Source of the DNA: Streptacidiphilus jeojiense
GTDB lineage: Bacteria > Actinomycetota > Actinomycetes > Streptomycetales > Streptomycetaceae
DNA: 64,000 nt
Direction: 5' to 3'
NCBI RefSeq assembly: GCF_000719095.1
Contig: NZ_JOEH01000003.1
Span: forward strand, 62,001-126,000
The position numbers were made by a program, and so were the translations under genes. A model generated the notes under the pieces. That model worked only from the letters and a program-made list of their open reading frames with translations. It did not search any database and was not told where the DNA came from. Numbering within the stretch: the first letter of the stretch is position 1; the number at the start of each line of letters is the position of its first letter. This document shows, piece after piece, positions 51,465 to 59,260 of this stretch.

Positions 51465-52220
51465 TCATTCCAGCAGTATTTCTTCCATATGCTCCGCTGC
51501 CCGCTGGCTCTCAACTACCGCAAATATCTTCTCTGCCTCCGGCCCGCGCGGCAGCGTGGCGTTAATCGCCTTGGCGCGAGCTGCCGTCACCGCCGACACC
51601 AACACTCGGGGCATCACCCCGCCCGGCCCTAGCTGCCCCCGGTTCCAGAAACTCAGATACGCCTCCAACTTCCGCCGCACCGTCGGCAGGCTCTCCGTCG
51701 CCTCGTCGTGCTCAATCCACCAGTGGTCCTCTACCTGGTCGCGCACCAGCCGCACGTAGGCGTCCGGCTTCACCAGTCCGCCGACCCCGTTCGGCCAGTA
51801 GCACCCCGGCTCGGACTTAAACTCCCGCAGCCCAAACCCGTCCCTGCGCGCCGTCTCCACCAGCCGCACGTACAGCTCGCTCACCGCCAGCATGTGGCGC
51901 ATCGTCCGCTCGACCGGCGTTCCCGGCCGTCGCACCCGTACGCGCTCGCCGTCCGCCAACTGGCTGCGTGCCAGCAGTCGCGCTCCGGCCGTATCCAGCG
52001 CGTACACCCCCGCACTGGAGCCCCGCTCCGCCCCGCCAATCCGACGCTCCAGCGGCATCAGCACCCGCCAGCTCACCAGCCGGGCCACCACCCGGCTGCG
52101 GCTCACGACCCGGCTGCGACCTTCTCCGAGGTCGGCGAAGCACACCCGCTGGATCTGCTCGCCGCTGGCGATCCGGAGCCGGTTGACCATGGCTAGTACC
52201 TGCCAGTGAGCCTTTTCCAA
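51465..52220 (-). pseudogene. Replication-relaxation family protein, 5' end lost at an IS
   Basis: About 245 codons remain. HWQVLAMVNRLRIASGEQIQ, then an Arg/Ser-rich winged-helix segment, is the N-terminal DNA-binding region of the replication-relaxation family found on actinobacterial plasmids and ICEs. FGLREFKSEPGCYWPNGVGG and VKPDAYVRLVRDQVEDHWWI with EHDEATES follow in the C-domain. The family usually has a few more N-terminal residues. Here the frame enters the inverted repeat of the neighbouring IS at 52203, and the only start left is a TTG inside it with no ribosome site. The C-terminal part is intact, so a shortened product is possible. Confidence 0.65.
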
Positions 52221-53079
52221 CCTCAGGCCGAGGCCGCGAGGTGGAGGGCGAGGACGGCCTGGACGATGCCGGTGATTCGGGTCGTGCTGCAGCGGAGTTT
52301 GCGTAGGAGCCGCCAGGTCTTGAGGGTGGCCATGGCCTGCTCGCCGAGCGCTCGGATCTTGGCGTGGGAGACGTTGACAGCGCGCTGGCCTGCGGAGAGC
52401 TTGTCCCAGCGGCCTCGGTAGGGGACGCGGATGGTGCCGCAGCGGATGCCTGCCTCGGCCAGGGCGGCCGGGATGTCGTGGGTGCGGGCGGCCTTGATGT
52501 CGTGGACCGCACCCGGCAGCGCGGGCGAAGCCCAGAGCAGGCGACCGAACGGGTCGGTAATGACCTGCACATTCATGCCGTGCTTCTTGTGCTTGCCGGA
52601 GTAGAAGGGTCTGTCCGCGGCGATGCGGTCGATCGGTAGCAGGGTGCCGTCCAGGATCACGAACGCTTTCGCTGCCGCTGTCCTGACGGCCTGTTCGAGG
52701 CTGGGTGCCAGGGCGGACAGGACCTCGACGGCCTCGCGGACGTACCGGTAGACGGTGGCGATGCCGATGTCGAACGCCGCAGCGAGCTGACTGTAGGTGT
52801 CACCGCAGCGCAGGTGCGCCAGAGCGAGCAGGGCCTGACGCCTCGCTGACAGGCGCCGCCACCGGCTTCCGATCTCCCGCCGGCGTTGACGCAGATGACG
52901 GGCGAGGAACTGCAGGGTCGAACTGGACAGGGAGATCCCGGACGGGTAAACAAGCACAGAAGCTCCTGGCGGTACGGGCGATCTTGGTCGTGAACCCGTC
53001 TACCAGGAGCTTCACTGCGTTGTACAGCCTTCCGCAACCAACCCACCACCCTTGCAACCAGGTTGGAAAAGGCTCACTG
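52204..53079. mobile_element. IS5-like insertion sequence, 876 bp
   Basis: Terminal inverted repeats are perfect over 20 bp (CAGTGAGCCTTTTCCAACCT at 52204-52223, complement at 53060-53079). One transposase gene lies inside. The bases outside the ends (TACCTGC on the left, ATCGGTA on the right) show no target duplication, and the two flanking genes are unrelated and both lack their 5' parts. Confidence 0.88.
52223..52957 (-). CDS. IS5-family transposase, probably defective
   Basis: 244 residues. The helical N-terminus (RQALLALAHLRCGDTYSQLA, AAFDIGIATVYRYVREAVEV) is followed by the DDE domain: VILDGTLLPIDRIA (first Asp), SPALPGAVHDIKAARTHDIP, and HAKIRALGEQAMATLKTWRL with the C-terminal Glu. 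Relatives have an ADKGYxGA segment carrying another catalytic Asp between AGI and TxRxPY. Here AEAGIRCGTIRVPYRGRWDK runs straight through, as if about ten residues were removed in frame. The length is slightly short for the group. The family comparison is from memory. The start is in the IS right half, upstream of the helical domain. Confidence 0.82.
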   Translation of the reverse strand: MLVYPSGISLSSSTLQFLARHLRQRRREIGSRWRRLSARRQALLALAHLRCGDTYSQLAAAFDIGIATVYRYVREAVEVLSALAPSLEQAVRTAAAKAFVILDGTLLPIDRIAADRPFYSGKHKKHGMNVQVITDPFGRLLWASPALPGAVHDIKAARTHDIPAALAEAGIRCGTIRVPYRGRWDKLSAGQRAVNVSHAKIRALGEQAMATLKTWRLLRKLRCSTTRITGIVQAVLALHLAASA

Positions 53080-54494
53080 ATCGGTAATCCGGTCGGCTTC
53101 CTCGATGACTCGGGGATGACGGTGGGCAAGCTCTACGTTCGCGGCTGGGCCATCGACCCGGACACGACGAGTGCCATCACGGTGCACACGTATATCGACG
53201 GTAACCTGATGGGGGCCACTACGGCCAACACCTACCGTCCGGATGTCGGAACCGCTTACCCCGGCTACGGCGACAACCACGGCTACTACGCGGAATACAC
53301 GGTGGGCGTCGGAACCCATCAGGTCTGCACCTACGCCATCAACACCGGCGCAGGTGATGGCAATCCGCAACTACCAAGCTGTAAGTCGGTTCAGGTAGTA
53401 GATCCCAACCCCGACTACAACGGGGACGGGTTCTCGGATCTCGCCATCCTGCATCAGGTCACTGACGGAGGTGCAGATCTGCACATGCTGTTCGGCAGCA
53501 CCTCTCCGCTGAGCAACTCCGGTACCTGGCTTTGCAGCCTCGCCGGATCAGCGGGCTGGAGCTGGAGCAACATGAAAGCCGTCACAGGCGACTTCAACGG
53601 GAATGGCTATCAAGATCTGGCCATCCTGGCCAAGCGCACCGATGGTGGGGCCGATGTTCACGTCCTCTACGGCGGCCCCGGTTCCTCGCCACTCGGCAAC
53701 ACCACGACCATCACACGGTCGCTGCCAGGACCGGGCTGGGACTGGACCAAGATGAAGGTGACCGCCGGTGATACAACGGCGACCACTTCAGCGACCTCGT
53801 CGTGCTTCACCAAACTGCTGACGGCGGAGCGGATGTCCACATCCTCTTCGGCGGCACGACCCCGTTCAGCAATACCACTACCTGGCTACGCAGTCTGCCG
53901 GCTACGGCGAGCTGGAACTGGTCGCAGATGAAGATCGCCAGCGGCGACTTCAACGGGAACGGCTACGCCGATCTGGCGATACTGCACCAGCGCAGCGACG
54001 GCGGCGCCGACGTGCATGTCCTCTACGGCGGCCCCGGTTCCTCGCCACTCGGCAACACCACGACCATCACGCGGTCGCTGCCGAGCGCTGACGGTTGGGA
54101 CTGGACCAAGATGAAGGTAACCGCCGGTGACTACAACGGCGACCACTTCAGCGATCTGGCGATCCTGCACCAAACGAGTGACGGCGGATCGGATGTCCAC
54201 CTGCTGTTCGGGGGAACCTCTCCGCTCAGCAACACCACTACCTGGCTGCGCAGTCTGCCCGCAGCGTCGGGGTGGAACTGGTCGCAGATGATGGTCGAGA
54301 GCGGCGACTACAACGGCAACACCTACGCCGATCTGGCAATACTGCATCAGCGCACCGATGGTGGGGCCGATGTTCACGTCCTCTACGGCGGCCCCGGCAC
54401 CTCGCCACTCGGCAACACCACGACCATCACGCGGTCGCTGCCGGGAACGAGCGGCTGGGACTGGACCAAGATGCTGCTGGCTCCGGCCAGCTGA
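53080..54494 (+). pseudogene. FG-GAP/VCBS repeat protein, 5'-truncated and frameshifted
   Basis: The reading frame begins in the IS and runs through VGKLYVRGWAIDPDTTSAIT and AYAINTGAGDGNPQLPSCK, a beta-sandwich seen before FG-GAP repeats in secreted actinobacterial proteins. NPDYNGDGFSDLAILHQ units with DxNGDG calcium loops follow. No signal peptide remains, because the 5' end was replaced by the IS. At about 53,772 one C is missing (GGTGATACAACGG against GGTGACTACAACGG in the next repeat), which shifts the frame; the continuation is 53802-54494. Repeat spacing of 356 instead of 357 bp confirms the loss. A sequencing error is the only other explanation for the shift. Confidence 0.8.
53410..54480 (+). 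repeat. Near-identical 357-360 bp coding repeats (two FG-GAP blades each)
   Basis: The marker CTCTACGGCGGCCCCGG occurs at 53665, 54021 and 54381. Spacings are 356 (one base deleted) and 360. Each unit encodes one LHMLFGG/LLFGG blade and one VHVLYGGPG blade. High identity suggests recent duplication or gene conversion. Confidence 0.8.
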
Positions 54495-54538
54495 CAGTCA
54501 CACCTAGGGCAACGATGCTCAGGAGGCGACTCCACAGC

Positions 54539-54578
54539 AGCCCCTAGCGGGAAGGCCTTCGGCCTCGCGCCGGGGGCT
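54539..54578 (+). terminator. Hairpin terminator after the FG-GAP pseudogene
   Basis: AGCCCC and GGGGGCT enclose a second hairpin (AAGGCC-TTC-GGCCT). CTTCTCGTTT follows, a T-rich tail. Confidence 0.75.
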
Positions 54579-54674
54579 CTTCTCGTTTAGCTCTGGCGAA
54601 GCCGAGGTCTAGCACCATCATAGATCTAGCACTATCGTACGAGGGAAGTAGAGCAGACTGAATCGCGGCATATA

Positions 54675-55460
54675 ATGGCCTTATATTCTGAAAGGCGCGG
54701 GATTCCGATAACCCTCATCGCAACAGTCATATGCAAGTACGGCATCATCCAGGCGTCCGATTCGAACCTCACGAGTCCATCCGGATTAGTTGGAGCCGGT
54801 CCAAAGGTCTTCAGGCTCGGGTTTGTTGACGGAGCGTTATCGCTAGCAGGGACATATTCGGTCGGAACCGTGCCTATGGACAGATGGCTGGCTGCTTGCA
54901 TTGCGACCTATGCGGCGTCGGCTACGCCATCGCTCGGCGGATTCGCGAACCATCTAGCGACTCAGCTCCAGTCCAGCCCCACGCCTGGCAAAGCTCGACT
55001 CTTCCACATAGCGGGGTACGTCAAGGACGCGGGCGGCCTACACCCTGAGTTCTATTTTGTGCGTAACATTCGAGGTATCAATGCCACAACTGGCGACTAC
55101 GAAGGCGTGACCCCGACTTACCAAGTCACGGAAGATTTCTGGACGCGAGACTACCCTCAAGCACCAGTCGGTATGTTCGCGGCGGGTAACTCCCAGCGAT
55201 ACTTCAACGGATACACGCCCGGCCGAATCGCCTACTACGGGGCTATGCAAAAGCTTCAGGAGTTCTACGAACAGGTATGGCATGAGCCGAGTTGGAAGTT
55301 TAGGAGACCGGCGTCGCTTGATGAGCTGGCCGCTTTCATCCGGCTTGAACTTGAGACTATCAACACGCTCTTCGCGAGCAGCGATTACCCAAGCCCCTAT
55401 ATTGGTGGCGACATCCAGATTGAGAGTATCCCTGCGCCTTCCGGGGCAATAAGCCTGTGA
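54675..55460 (+). CDS. Ntn-hydrolase/proteasome-fold-like hypothetical protein
   Basis: 261 residues. The opening TLIATVICKYGIIQASDSNL, then GAGPKVFRLGFVDGALSLAG, has the strand order of proteasome beta-type Ntn folds: strand, turn, xASDSxxT, then the K-V-F strand and a glycine-rich strand. A catalytic N-terminal Thr is not obvious without processing, so activity is uncertain. The C-terminal half is helical, with a Tyr-rich segment (RYFNGYTPGRIAYYGAMQKL). No Shine-Dalgarno precedes the ATG, and a TATAAT hexamer overlaps it, so the start is doubtful. Two TTA codons and lower GC mark it as acquired. No family name is certain; the fold call is inference. Confidence 0.6.
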   Translation: MALYSERRGIPITLIATVICKYGIIQASDSNLTSPSGLVGAGPKVFRLGFVDGALSLAGTYSVGTVPMDRWLAACIATYAASATPSLGGFANHLATQLQSSPTPGKARLFHIAGYVKDAGGLHPEFYFVRNIRGINATTGDYEGVTPTYQVTEDFWTRDYPQAPVGMFAAGNSQRYFNGYTPGRIAYYGAMQKLQEFYEQVWHEPSWKFRRPASLDELAAFIRLELETINTLFASSDYPSPYIGGDIQIESIPAPSGAISL

Positions 55461-55514
55461 TGGGCTCCTCCCGGATCGTGTAGCCCCGGAACCGCAGCAC
55501 TTTCCTGGTGCCCA

Positions 55515-55712
55515 TCAGGGGTGATCCTGCTGGAGATGCTGCCGCAGGAGCACATTGGCGTCGGTGGCCGCGCTGCCATCTCCAGCCGAGCGGGCAGCAC
55601 TACGCCGCTGGGCCAACCGCTCGCAATCATCACAGCCGGCGACAGGCTGCGGGTCCGCTTGGCGCAACGCATAGTCGAAGTCCGGCGGCGGGGTCCAGGT
55701 GGCGCCGGTCAC
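55515..55712 (-). CDS. Small hypothetical protein with CxxC
   Basis: 65 residues. WTPPPDFDYALRQADPQPVA is followed by GCDDCERL, a CxxC that could bind zinc, and a helical Ala/Arg-rich tail ending RQHLQQDHP. It overlaps the preceding gene by ATGA, so it is translated with it. It belongs to the minus-strand block with the XRE regulator. Function unknown. Confidence 0.6.
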   Translation of the reverse strand: MTGATWTPPPDFDYALRQADPQPVAGCDDCERLAQRRSAARSAGDGSAATDANVLLRQHLQQDHP

Positions 55713-55930
55713 GCCTCGACCACCTTCTCCAATGCCGTGGCCAGCGCATCGGCGACCTCGGCCGAGCAGCCGCCCAGCTCTACAAACGGGACGTCCCGAG
55801 AGGGGTAACTGCCCCGGAGCGACGGGATGGTGAGGCCATGGGCGGACAGCGCCGCGCGCAACCGTTCCGCCGCCACGATGGCCAGGCGGTAGGGATCGTT
55901 GTCGATATCGGGGCCGGTGCTCGTCGTCAT
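55709..55930 (-). CDS. Small hypothetical protein next to an XRE regulator
   Basis: 73 residues, acidic: DPYRLAIVAAERLRAALSAH, a helix, then PSLRGSYPSRDVPFVELGGC and a last helix ADALATALEKVVEA. The pattern suggests a small alpha-beta protein. Short genes of this kind accompany XRE-DUF5753 regulators on actinobacterial elements. No function can be assigned. 52 bp separate it from the XRE gene stop. Confidence 0.62.
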   Translation of the reverse strand: MTTSTGPDIDNDPYRLAIVAAERLRAALSAHGLTIPSLRGSYPSRDVPFVELGGCSAEVADALATALEKVVEA

Positions 55931-55982
55931 GGTGCTCCCCTTGGCCTGACTGGCGGGTGGCTGCTGTCCCCAGGCTAGGGAT

Positions 55983-56828
55983 CTATTCGCCGGGTGCTTC
56001 TCCGGTTTCTTGTTCCCGCAAGAACTCGTCGCGGATGGTCGCCAAGAGCGCCCGGGCCTCCTTACCGGCCAGGGCCAGCCCGGCGAAGCCGTCGAACTTG
56101 CGGATATACAGCGCCACGTCGCGCGGGTCCGTAATCGCTAGCTCCGCATGGACCGTCTCCACCGTCACCAAGCGGTCATCCCGGATCACGAAGGTGTGGT
56201 TGGGGAAGTCGGTCTGTGGAGCGGCCAGCGACACGATCCGGATGTCGACGTTGGGCAGGCGCGACACCGAGATGATGCGGTCCAGCTGGAGCGCCATCAT
56301 CGGGGGCGGGAGGATGCGCCAGCGCAAGACCGGCTCCGAAATGACAAACCGCAGGTCCTTGGTCCGGTCGTACAGCACGGCCTGCCGCTCGATGCGCACC
56401 CCGAGGGTGCGGCTGAGCTGGTCGGCTCCGAGGTCGTGGCGGCCCAGCACCGCCCGGATGTACTCCGGGGTCTGGAGCAGTCCCGGCACCAACGCCGGTT
56501 GGAACAGCCGCAACAAGCGCATCTGGGCTTCGAGCGCCTTGGTCTGTTGCTGCTTGCGGTAGTGCCCCATCCGGCGCACCAGCCGCCAGGCCGTGGCCTC
56601 GGTGGCCTCCGCCCTGGCCACCGCCATGTATTGGGTCTTGACCGCCTCCGAGACCCCGAGGGCGGTCAGGATACGGTCGACGTCCGTGATGCTGGGAGCG
56701 ATAGCCCCCGTCTCAATCTTGCTCAGCTTCGAGGCGGACATGACGGCGCTGCGGGCTACGGCCTTGGCCTCCTTACCGGAGCCCTCCCGTAGTGCCCGCA
56801 GCGCGGTCCCCAGTTCGCCTTTGTTCAC
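55983..56828 (-). CDS. XRE-family regulator with C-terminal DUF5753 domain (Scr1-type)
   Basis: 281 residues. The helix-turn-helix domain has GTALRALREGSGKEAKAVAR and SASKLSKIETGAIAPSITDV. The C-terminal DUF5753 domain has LRLFQPALVPGLLQTPEYIR and the ERQAVLYDRTKDLRFVISEP block, then FVIRDDRLVTVETVHAELAI. In streptomycetes such proteins are developmental or toxin-antitoxin-like regulators paired with small genes. I use the GTG at 56828, which overlaps the DUF6879 stop as GTGA; the GTG at 56846 is an alternative. It is followed by two tiny genes on the same strand. Confidence 0.85.
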   Translation of the reverse strand: MNKGELGTALRALREGSGKEAKAVARSAVMSASKLSKIETGAIAPSITDVDRILTALGVSEAVKTQYMAVARAEATEATAWRLVRRMGHYRKQQQTKALEAQMRLLRLFQPALVPGLLQTPEYIRAVLGRHDLGADQLSRTLGVRIERQAVLYDRTKDLRFVISEPVLRWRILPPPMMALQLDRIISVSRLPNVDIRIVSLAAPQTDFPNHTFVIRDDRLVTVETVHAELAITDPRDVALYIRKFDGFAGLALAGKEARALLATIRDEFLREQETGEAPGE

Positions 56829-57340
56829 GTCCCGTGCTTCGCCCACCAGTCAACAAACGGCTCGGCTTGGGCCAAGGCAGTGTCTCGGTAGGCGATGAAC
56901 TCCGCCGTCCGGTCGTCGGCCAGGATCTCGGAGCCGGTGAAGGCGGCGGTCTCGTCGTAGTGCATGACGTTCACGATGGCATCATCGAAGAGCCAGAAGT
57001 CCGGTACCCCCATCAGGGGGTTGGGCTGGTCGGTGGTGTCGAGGATGAAGAACTCCTCCCCAGCCGCGGCGTTGCGGTGGTAGCCCCAGTCCAGCTCAAA
57101 GCGCAGGTAGTCCGTCAGCGGGCGGGCCAGCACATGGACCCGGTACATGCGCTTGCCGCTGGTGGTCGCTTCCCGCACGGTGGTGACCCAACTGCTCTGG
57201 CGGTAGCTCTCCGGTTGCTCCTCCCCGGCCAGGAAGGCCCGGAGGTCGTCTGAGCCCCGGGGGATGTTGTAGTTGTCCAAGGTTTCGAGCCGGAAGGCCT
57301 CGCGCTCGAACTCCTCGAACAGGTTCCTAGACGAGGCCAT
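56825..57340 (-). CDS. DUF6879-type protein
   Basis: 171 residues. LFEEFEREAFRLETLDNYNI starts it. RVHVLARPLTDYLRFELDWG, YHRNAAAGEEFFILDTTDQP and PDFWLFDDAIVNVMHYDETA match the family that sits beside XRE-DUF5753 regulators in actinobacteria, with the conserved W-L-F/D pattern. The biochemical function is unknown; toxin-like or regulatory-partner roles have been suggested only from context. The ATG at 57340 is at the conserved start. It overlaps the previous gene by 14 bp and the XRE gene by 4 bp, forming a coupled set. Confidence 0.8.
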   Translation of the reverse strand: MASSRNLFEEFEREAFRLETLDNYNIPRGSDDLRAFLAGEEQPESYRQSSWVTTVREATTSGKRMYRVHVLARPLTDYLRFELDWGYHRNAAAGEEFFILDTTDQPNPLMGVPDFWLFDDAIVNVMHYDETAAFTGSEILADDRTAEFIAYRDTALAQAEPFVDWWAKHGT

Positions 57341-57530
57341 CGCGGATCGCCTTCTGGACGAGGTCACGGACCAGCGCGGCGGGCAGCTCCACCACCCCTT
57401 CGCCGTCCGGGATGGTCAGACCGTGGCCGACGACGGCCTCGCCTTGGAACAGGAAACTATCCCGGTCCGTGGCGTAGACCGTCGGGCACTCATTCTCATC
57501 GCAGCTACCGACAAACCTGGTGACGCGCAT
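57327..57530 (-). CDS. Small hypothetical protein heading the XRE/DUF6879 block
   Basis: 67 residues. RVTRFVGSCDENECPTVYAT holds two Cys separated by four residues. Next are a short beta segment (FLFQGEAVVGHGLTIPDGEG) and a helix (LPAALVRDLVQKAIRDGL). It is first in the minus-strand block and overlaps the DUF6879 gene by 14 bp. Similar short proteins head such blocks in streptomycetes. No function assigned. Confidence 0.65.
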   Translation of the reverse strand: MRVTRFVGSCDENECPTVYATDRDSFLFQGEAVVGHGLTIPDGEGVVELPAALVRDLVQKAIRDGLV

Positions 57531-57783
57531 GGCTGTGGGGTTCCCCTCCGTCGCGCTGGGTGCTGTCGCTCCGATGGTGGCTAGTCGGGTGGGATACGCA
57601 CAAGTACATCGAGTTTCCAGTACAGGAAATCCGGTGGCTGGGTGGGCTCGCCGCCGTGAGCCGCCCTGCTGCAGCTCCTCGGCCCGACCAGTGCCGGCGG
57701 GTGGGGGCTGGTGTAGGCCAGGAGCTGAAGCGAACGGTGAGGCTGCTCCACCTCAGCCGCCCAAGGCACTAGGGTCTCGTATC

Positions 57784-58677
57784 GTGCGCTGCTATCTGGT
57801 TGCCGAACAGGCCGCCGACACGAGCACCTTGCAGGAAGTACTGCGTGCCGCTGGGATCGAGGTAGTTACGCCCGAACGCGGCTACGCGGGGTTCGCGCGC
57901 AGTGGGCGCCTGCCCTGGTTGCCCGAGGTTGACTTCCTCTGCGTGGTCTTCGCCGGTCGCCTTGAGGCACCCACTCCACCCGCGATCTATATGGACATCG
58001 GTGTAGCGATTGGCTCGGGGCTTCCAACCCTGGTGATCGTCGAACCGCCTCGGGTCGCCGACTCGGTGCTTGCGCCACTCCAGGTCGTGCAGCTGCCTTT
58101 GGGTAGTGCGTCGGCCCTGTCCTTCCGGCTCAACGCCTTCCTCAAGTCGATGGGACAGTCTCCGATCCCTCCGATTGAACAACCCCGCCCCGATATCGAG
58201 ACACTGCACGCGTTTCGCCGGGAACTGGATTCTCTATTGGAGCCAGAAAATGCCTCCATCTCATATAGGTATCAGCATTTCGAAGACATTGTGGTCAGAT
58301 TGCTTGAGGTTTGCGGCGCCTCGACCGAGGGCGGGCCTCGTGCTGGTGGCCAAGGTTTCGATATTGCAGCTTGGGTGCCCGGTACCGAGACAGTTCTGCC
58401 GGGGCCGCTCCTGATTGAGACAAAACTTGTCAGCCGGCCGACTCTCAGCCGTAGCGACTTCGATATGCTGCAACACACTGCCGCTAGCCGAAATGCCGCG
58501 ATGGGGCTTCTGCTCTACTACTCACTGTCTCGTCAGCCGCTACGGCCACCTTCAGGGGTTTGGCCAATGGTCATCGCCTTCGAAGTGGGCGATCTGCTGA
58601 CGCAGCTTGAGCGGCAGAGTCTGGCGCAGCTGATCGTGCGGGCTAGGAATGCTCTGGTTCACGGCAGGCCGCAGTGA
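57784..58677 (+). CDS. TIR-like/nucleotide-binding domain fused to PD-(D/E)XK nuclease
   Basis: 297 residues. Residues 1-115 (VRCYLVAEQAADTSTLQEVL, PEVDFLCVVFAG, YMDIGVAIGSGLPTLVIVEP) form a Rossmann-like domain of the TIR/deoxyribosyltransferase-like kind. The acidic residue before GVAIG is Asp71 rather than the usual Glu, so enzyme activity is uncertain. Residues 160-297 are a restriction-endonuclease fold with E167 (HFED), D193 (GFD) and E212-x-K214 (IETK). A sensor plus nuclease arrangement suggests defence by DNA cleavage. The GTG at 57784 has AGGG ahead. It overlaps the next nuclease gene by GTGA. Confidence 0.72.
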   Translation: MRCYLVAEQAADTSTLQEVLRAAGIEVVTPERGYAGFARSGRLPWLPEVDFLCVVFAGRLEAPTPPAIYMDIGVAIGSGLPTLVIVEPPRVADSVLAPLQVVQLPLGSASALSFRLNAFLKSMGQSPIPPIEQPRPDIETLHAFRRELDSLLEPENASISYRYQHFEDIVVRLLEVCGASTEGGPRAGGQGFDIAAWVPGTETVLPGPLLIETKLVSRPTLSRSDFDMLQHTAASRNAAMGLLLYYSLSRQPLRPPSGVWPMVIAFEVGDLLTQLERQSLAQLIVRARNALVHGRPQ

Positions 58678-59210
58678 CTGGCTTCTTCCAAGCCCGCATC
58701 GGGGCATACCTGAAACGAGCCAAGAACCACACGGACCCCAGAATCCGCGGCCGCTACTACGAGAACCTGTTGGCCTACCTACTCGAAAGCGTTCCGGGTT
58801 GCCAGATCGAGCGAAACTCGCTTAACAACTATGGGACCGAGGAGGTGGACATCACTGTTGCCAACTATCGGTACCGAGATGGCTTACCCATGTTGCCCGA
58901 GCTCTTCCTTATTGAGTGCAAGAACTGGTCGGCACCAGTCGACAGCACGGTCCTTGGCTATTTTGTAAACGTGGTCGTTGATCGGGGGTGCACCTTGGGT
59001 GTGCTAGCGGCGGCCAACGGAATTACCGGGCGGCAGGAGCATCGTGACCGAGCCTACGCCATTGGTACGAGCGCTCTAGTCCGTGGCATTCGTATCCTGG
59101 TCATCACCTCAGACGACCTGGCCGGTCTCACCTGCCCCCAGGACTTCATTGACCTTCTGCAAAGTCGTAATCTCAAGCTGACAGCAAACGGGACGATCTT
59201 TCTCGGCTAG
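58674..59210 (+). CDS. PD-(D/E)XK restriction endonuclease-like protein
   Basis: 178 residues. RGRYYENLLAYLLESVPGCQ (Glu30), GTEEVDITVANYR (Asp59) and LFLIECKNWSAPVD (Glu81-x-Lys83) complete the Mrr-type nuclease core. The rest is an alpha-beta extension with VNVVVDRGCTLGVLAAANGI. No specificity domain or methyltransferase is nearby, so it is not a standard restriction system. It is translationally coupled to the TIR-like/nuclease gene and should act with it, perhaps as a heteromeric nuclease. GC is lower than in the chromosome and one TTA codon is present. Confidence 0.75.
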   Translation: MTGFFQARIGAYLKRAKNHTDPRIRGRYYENLLAYLLESVPGCQIERNSLNNYGTEEVDITVANYRYRDGLPMLPELFLIECKNWSAPVDSTVLGYFVNVVVDRGCTLGVLAAANGITGRQEHRDRAYAIGTSALVRGIRILVITSDDLAGLTCPQDFIDLLQSRNLKLTANGTIFLG

Positions 59211-59260
59211 TTGCCTGAGAACCCCCTACAGGAAATCCGGCAGCTGAGTGCAGCTGTGAG

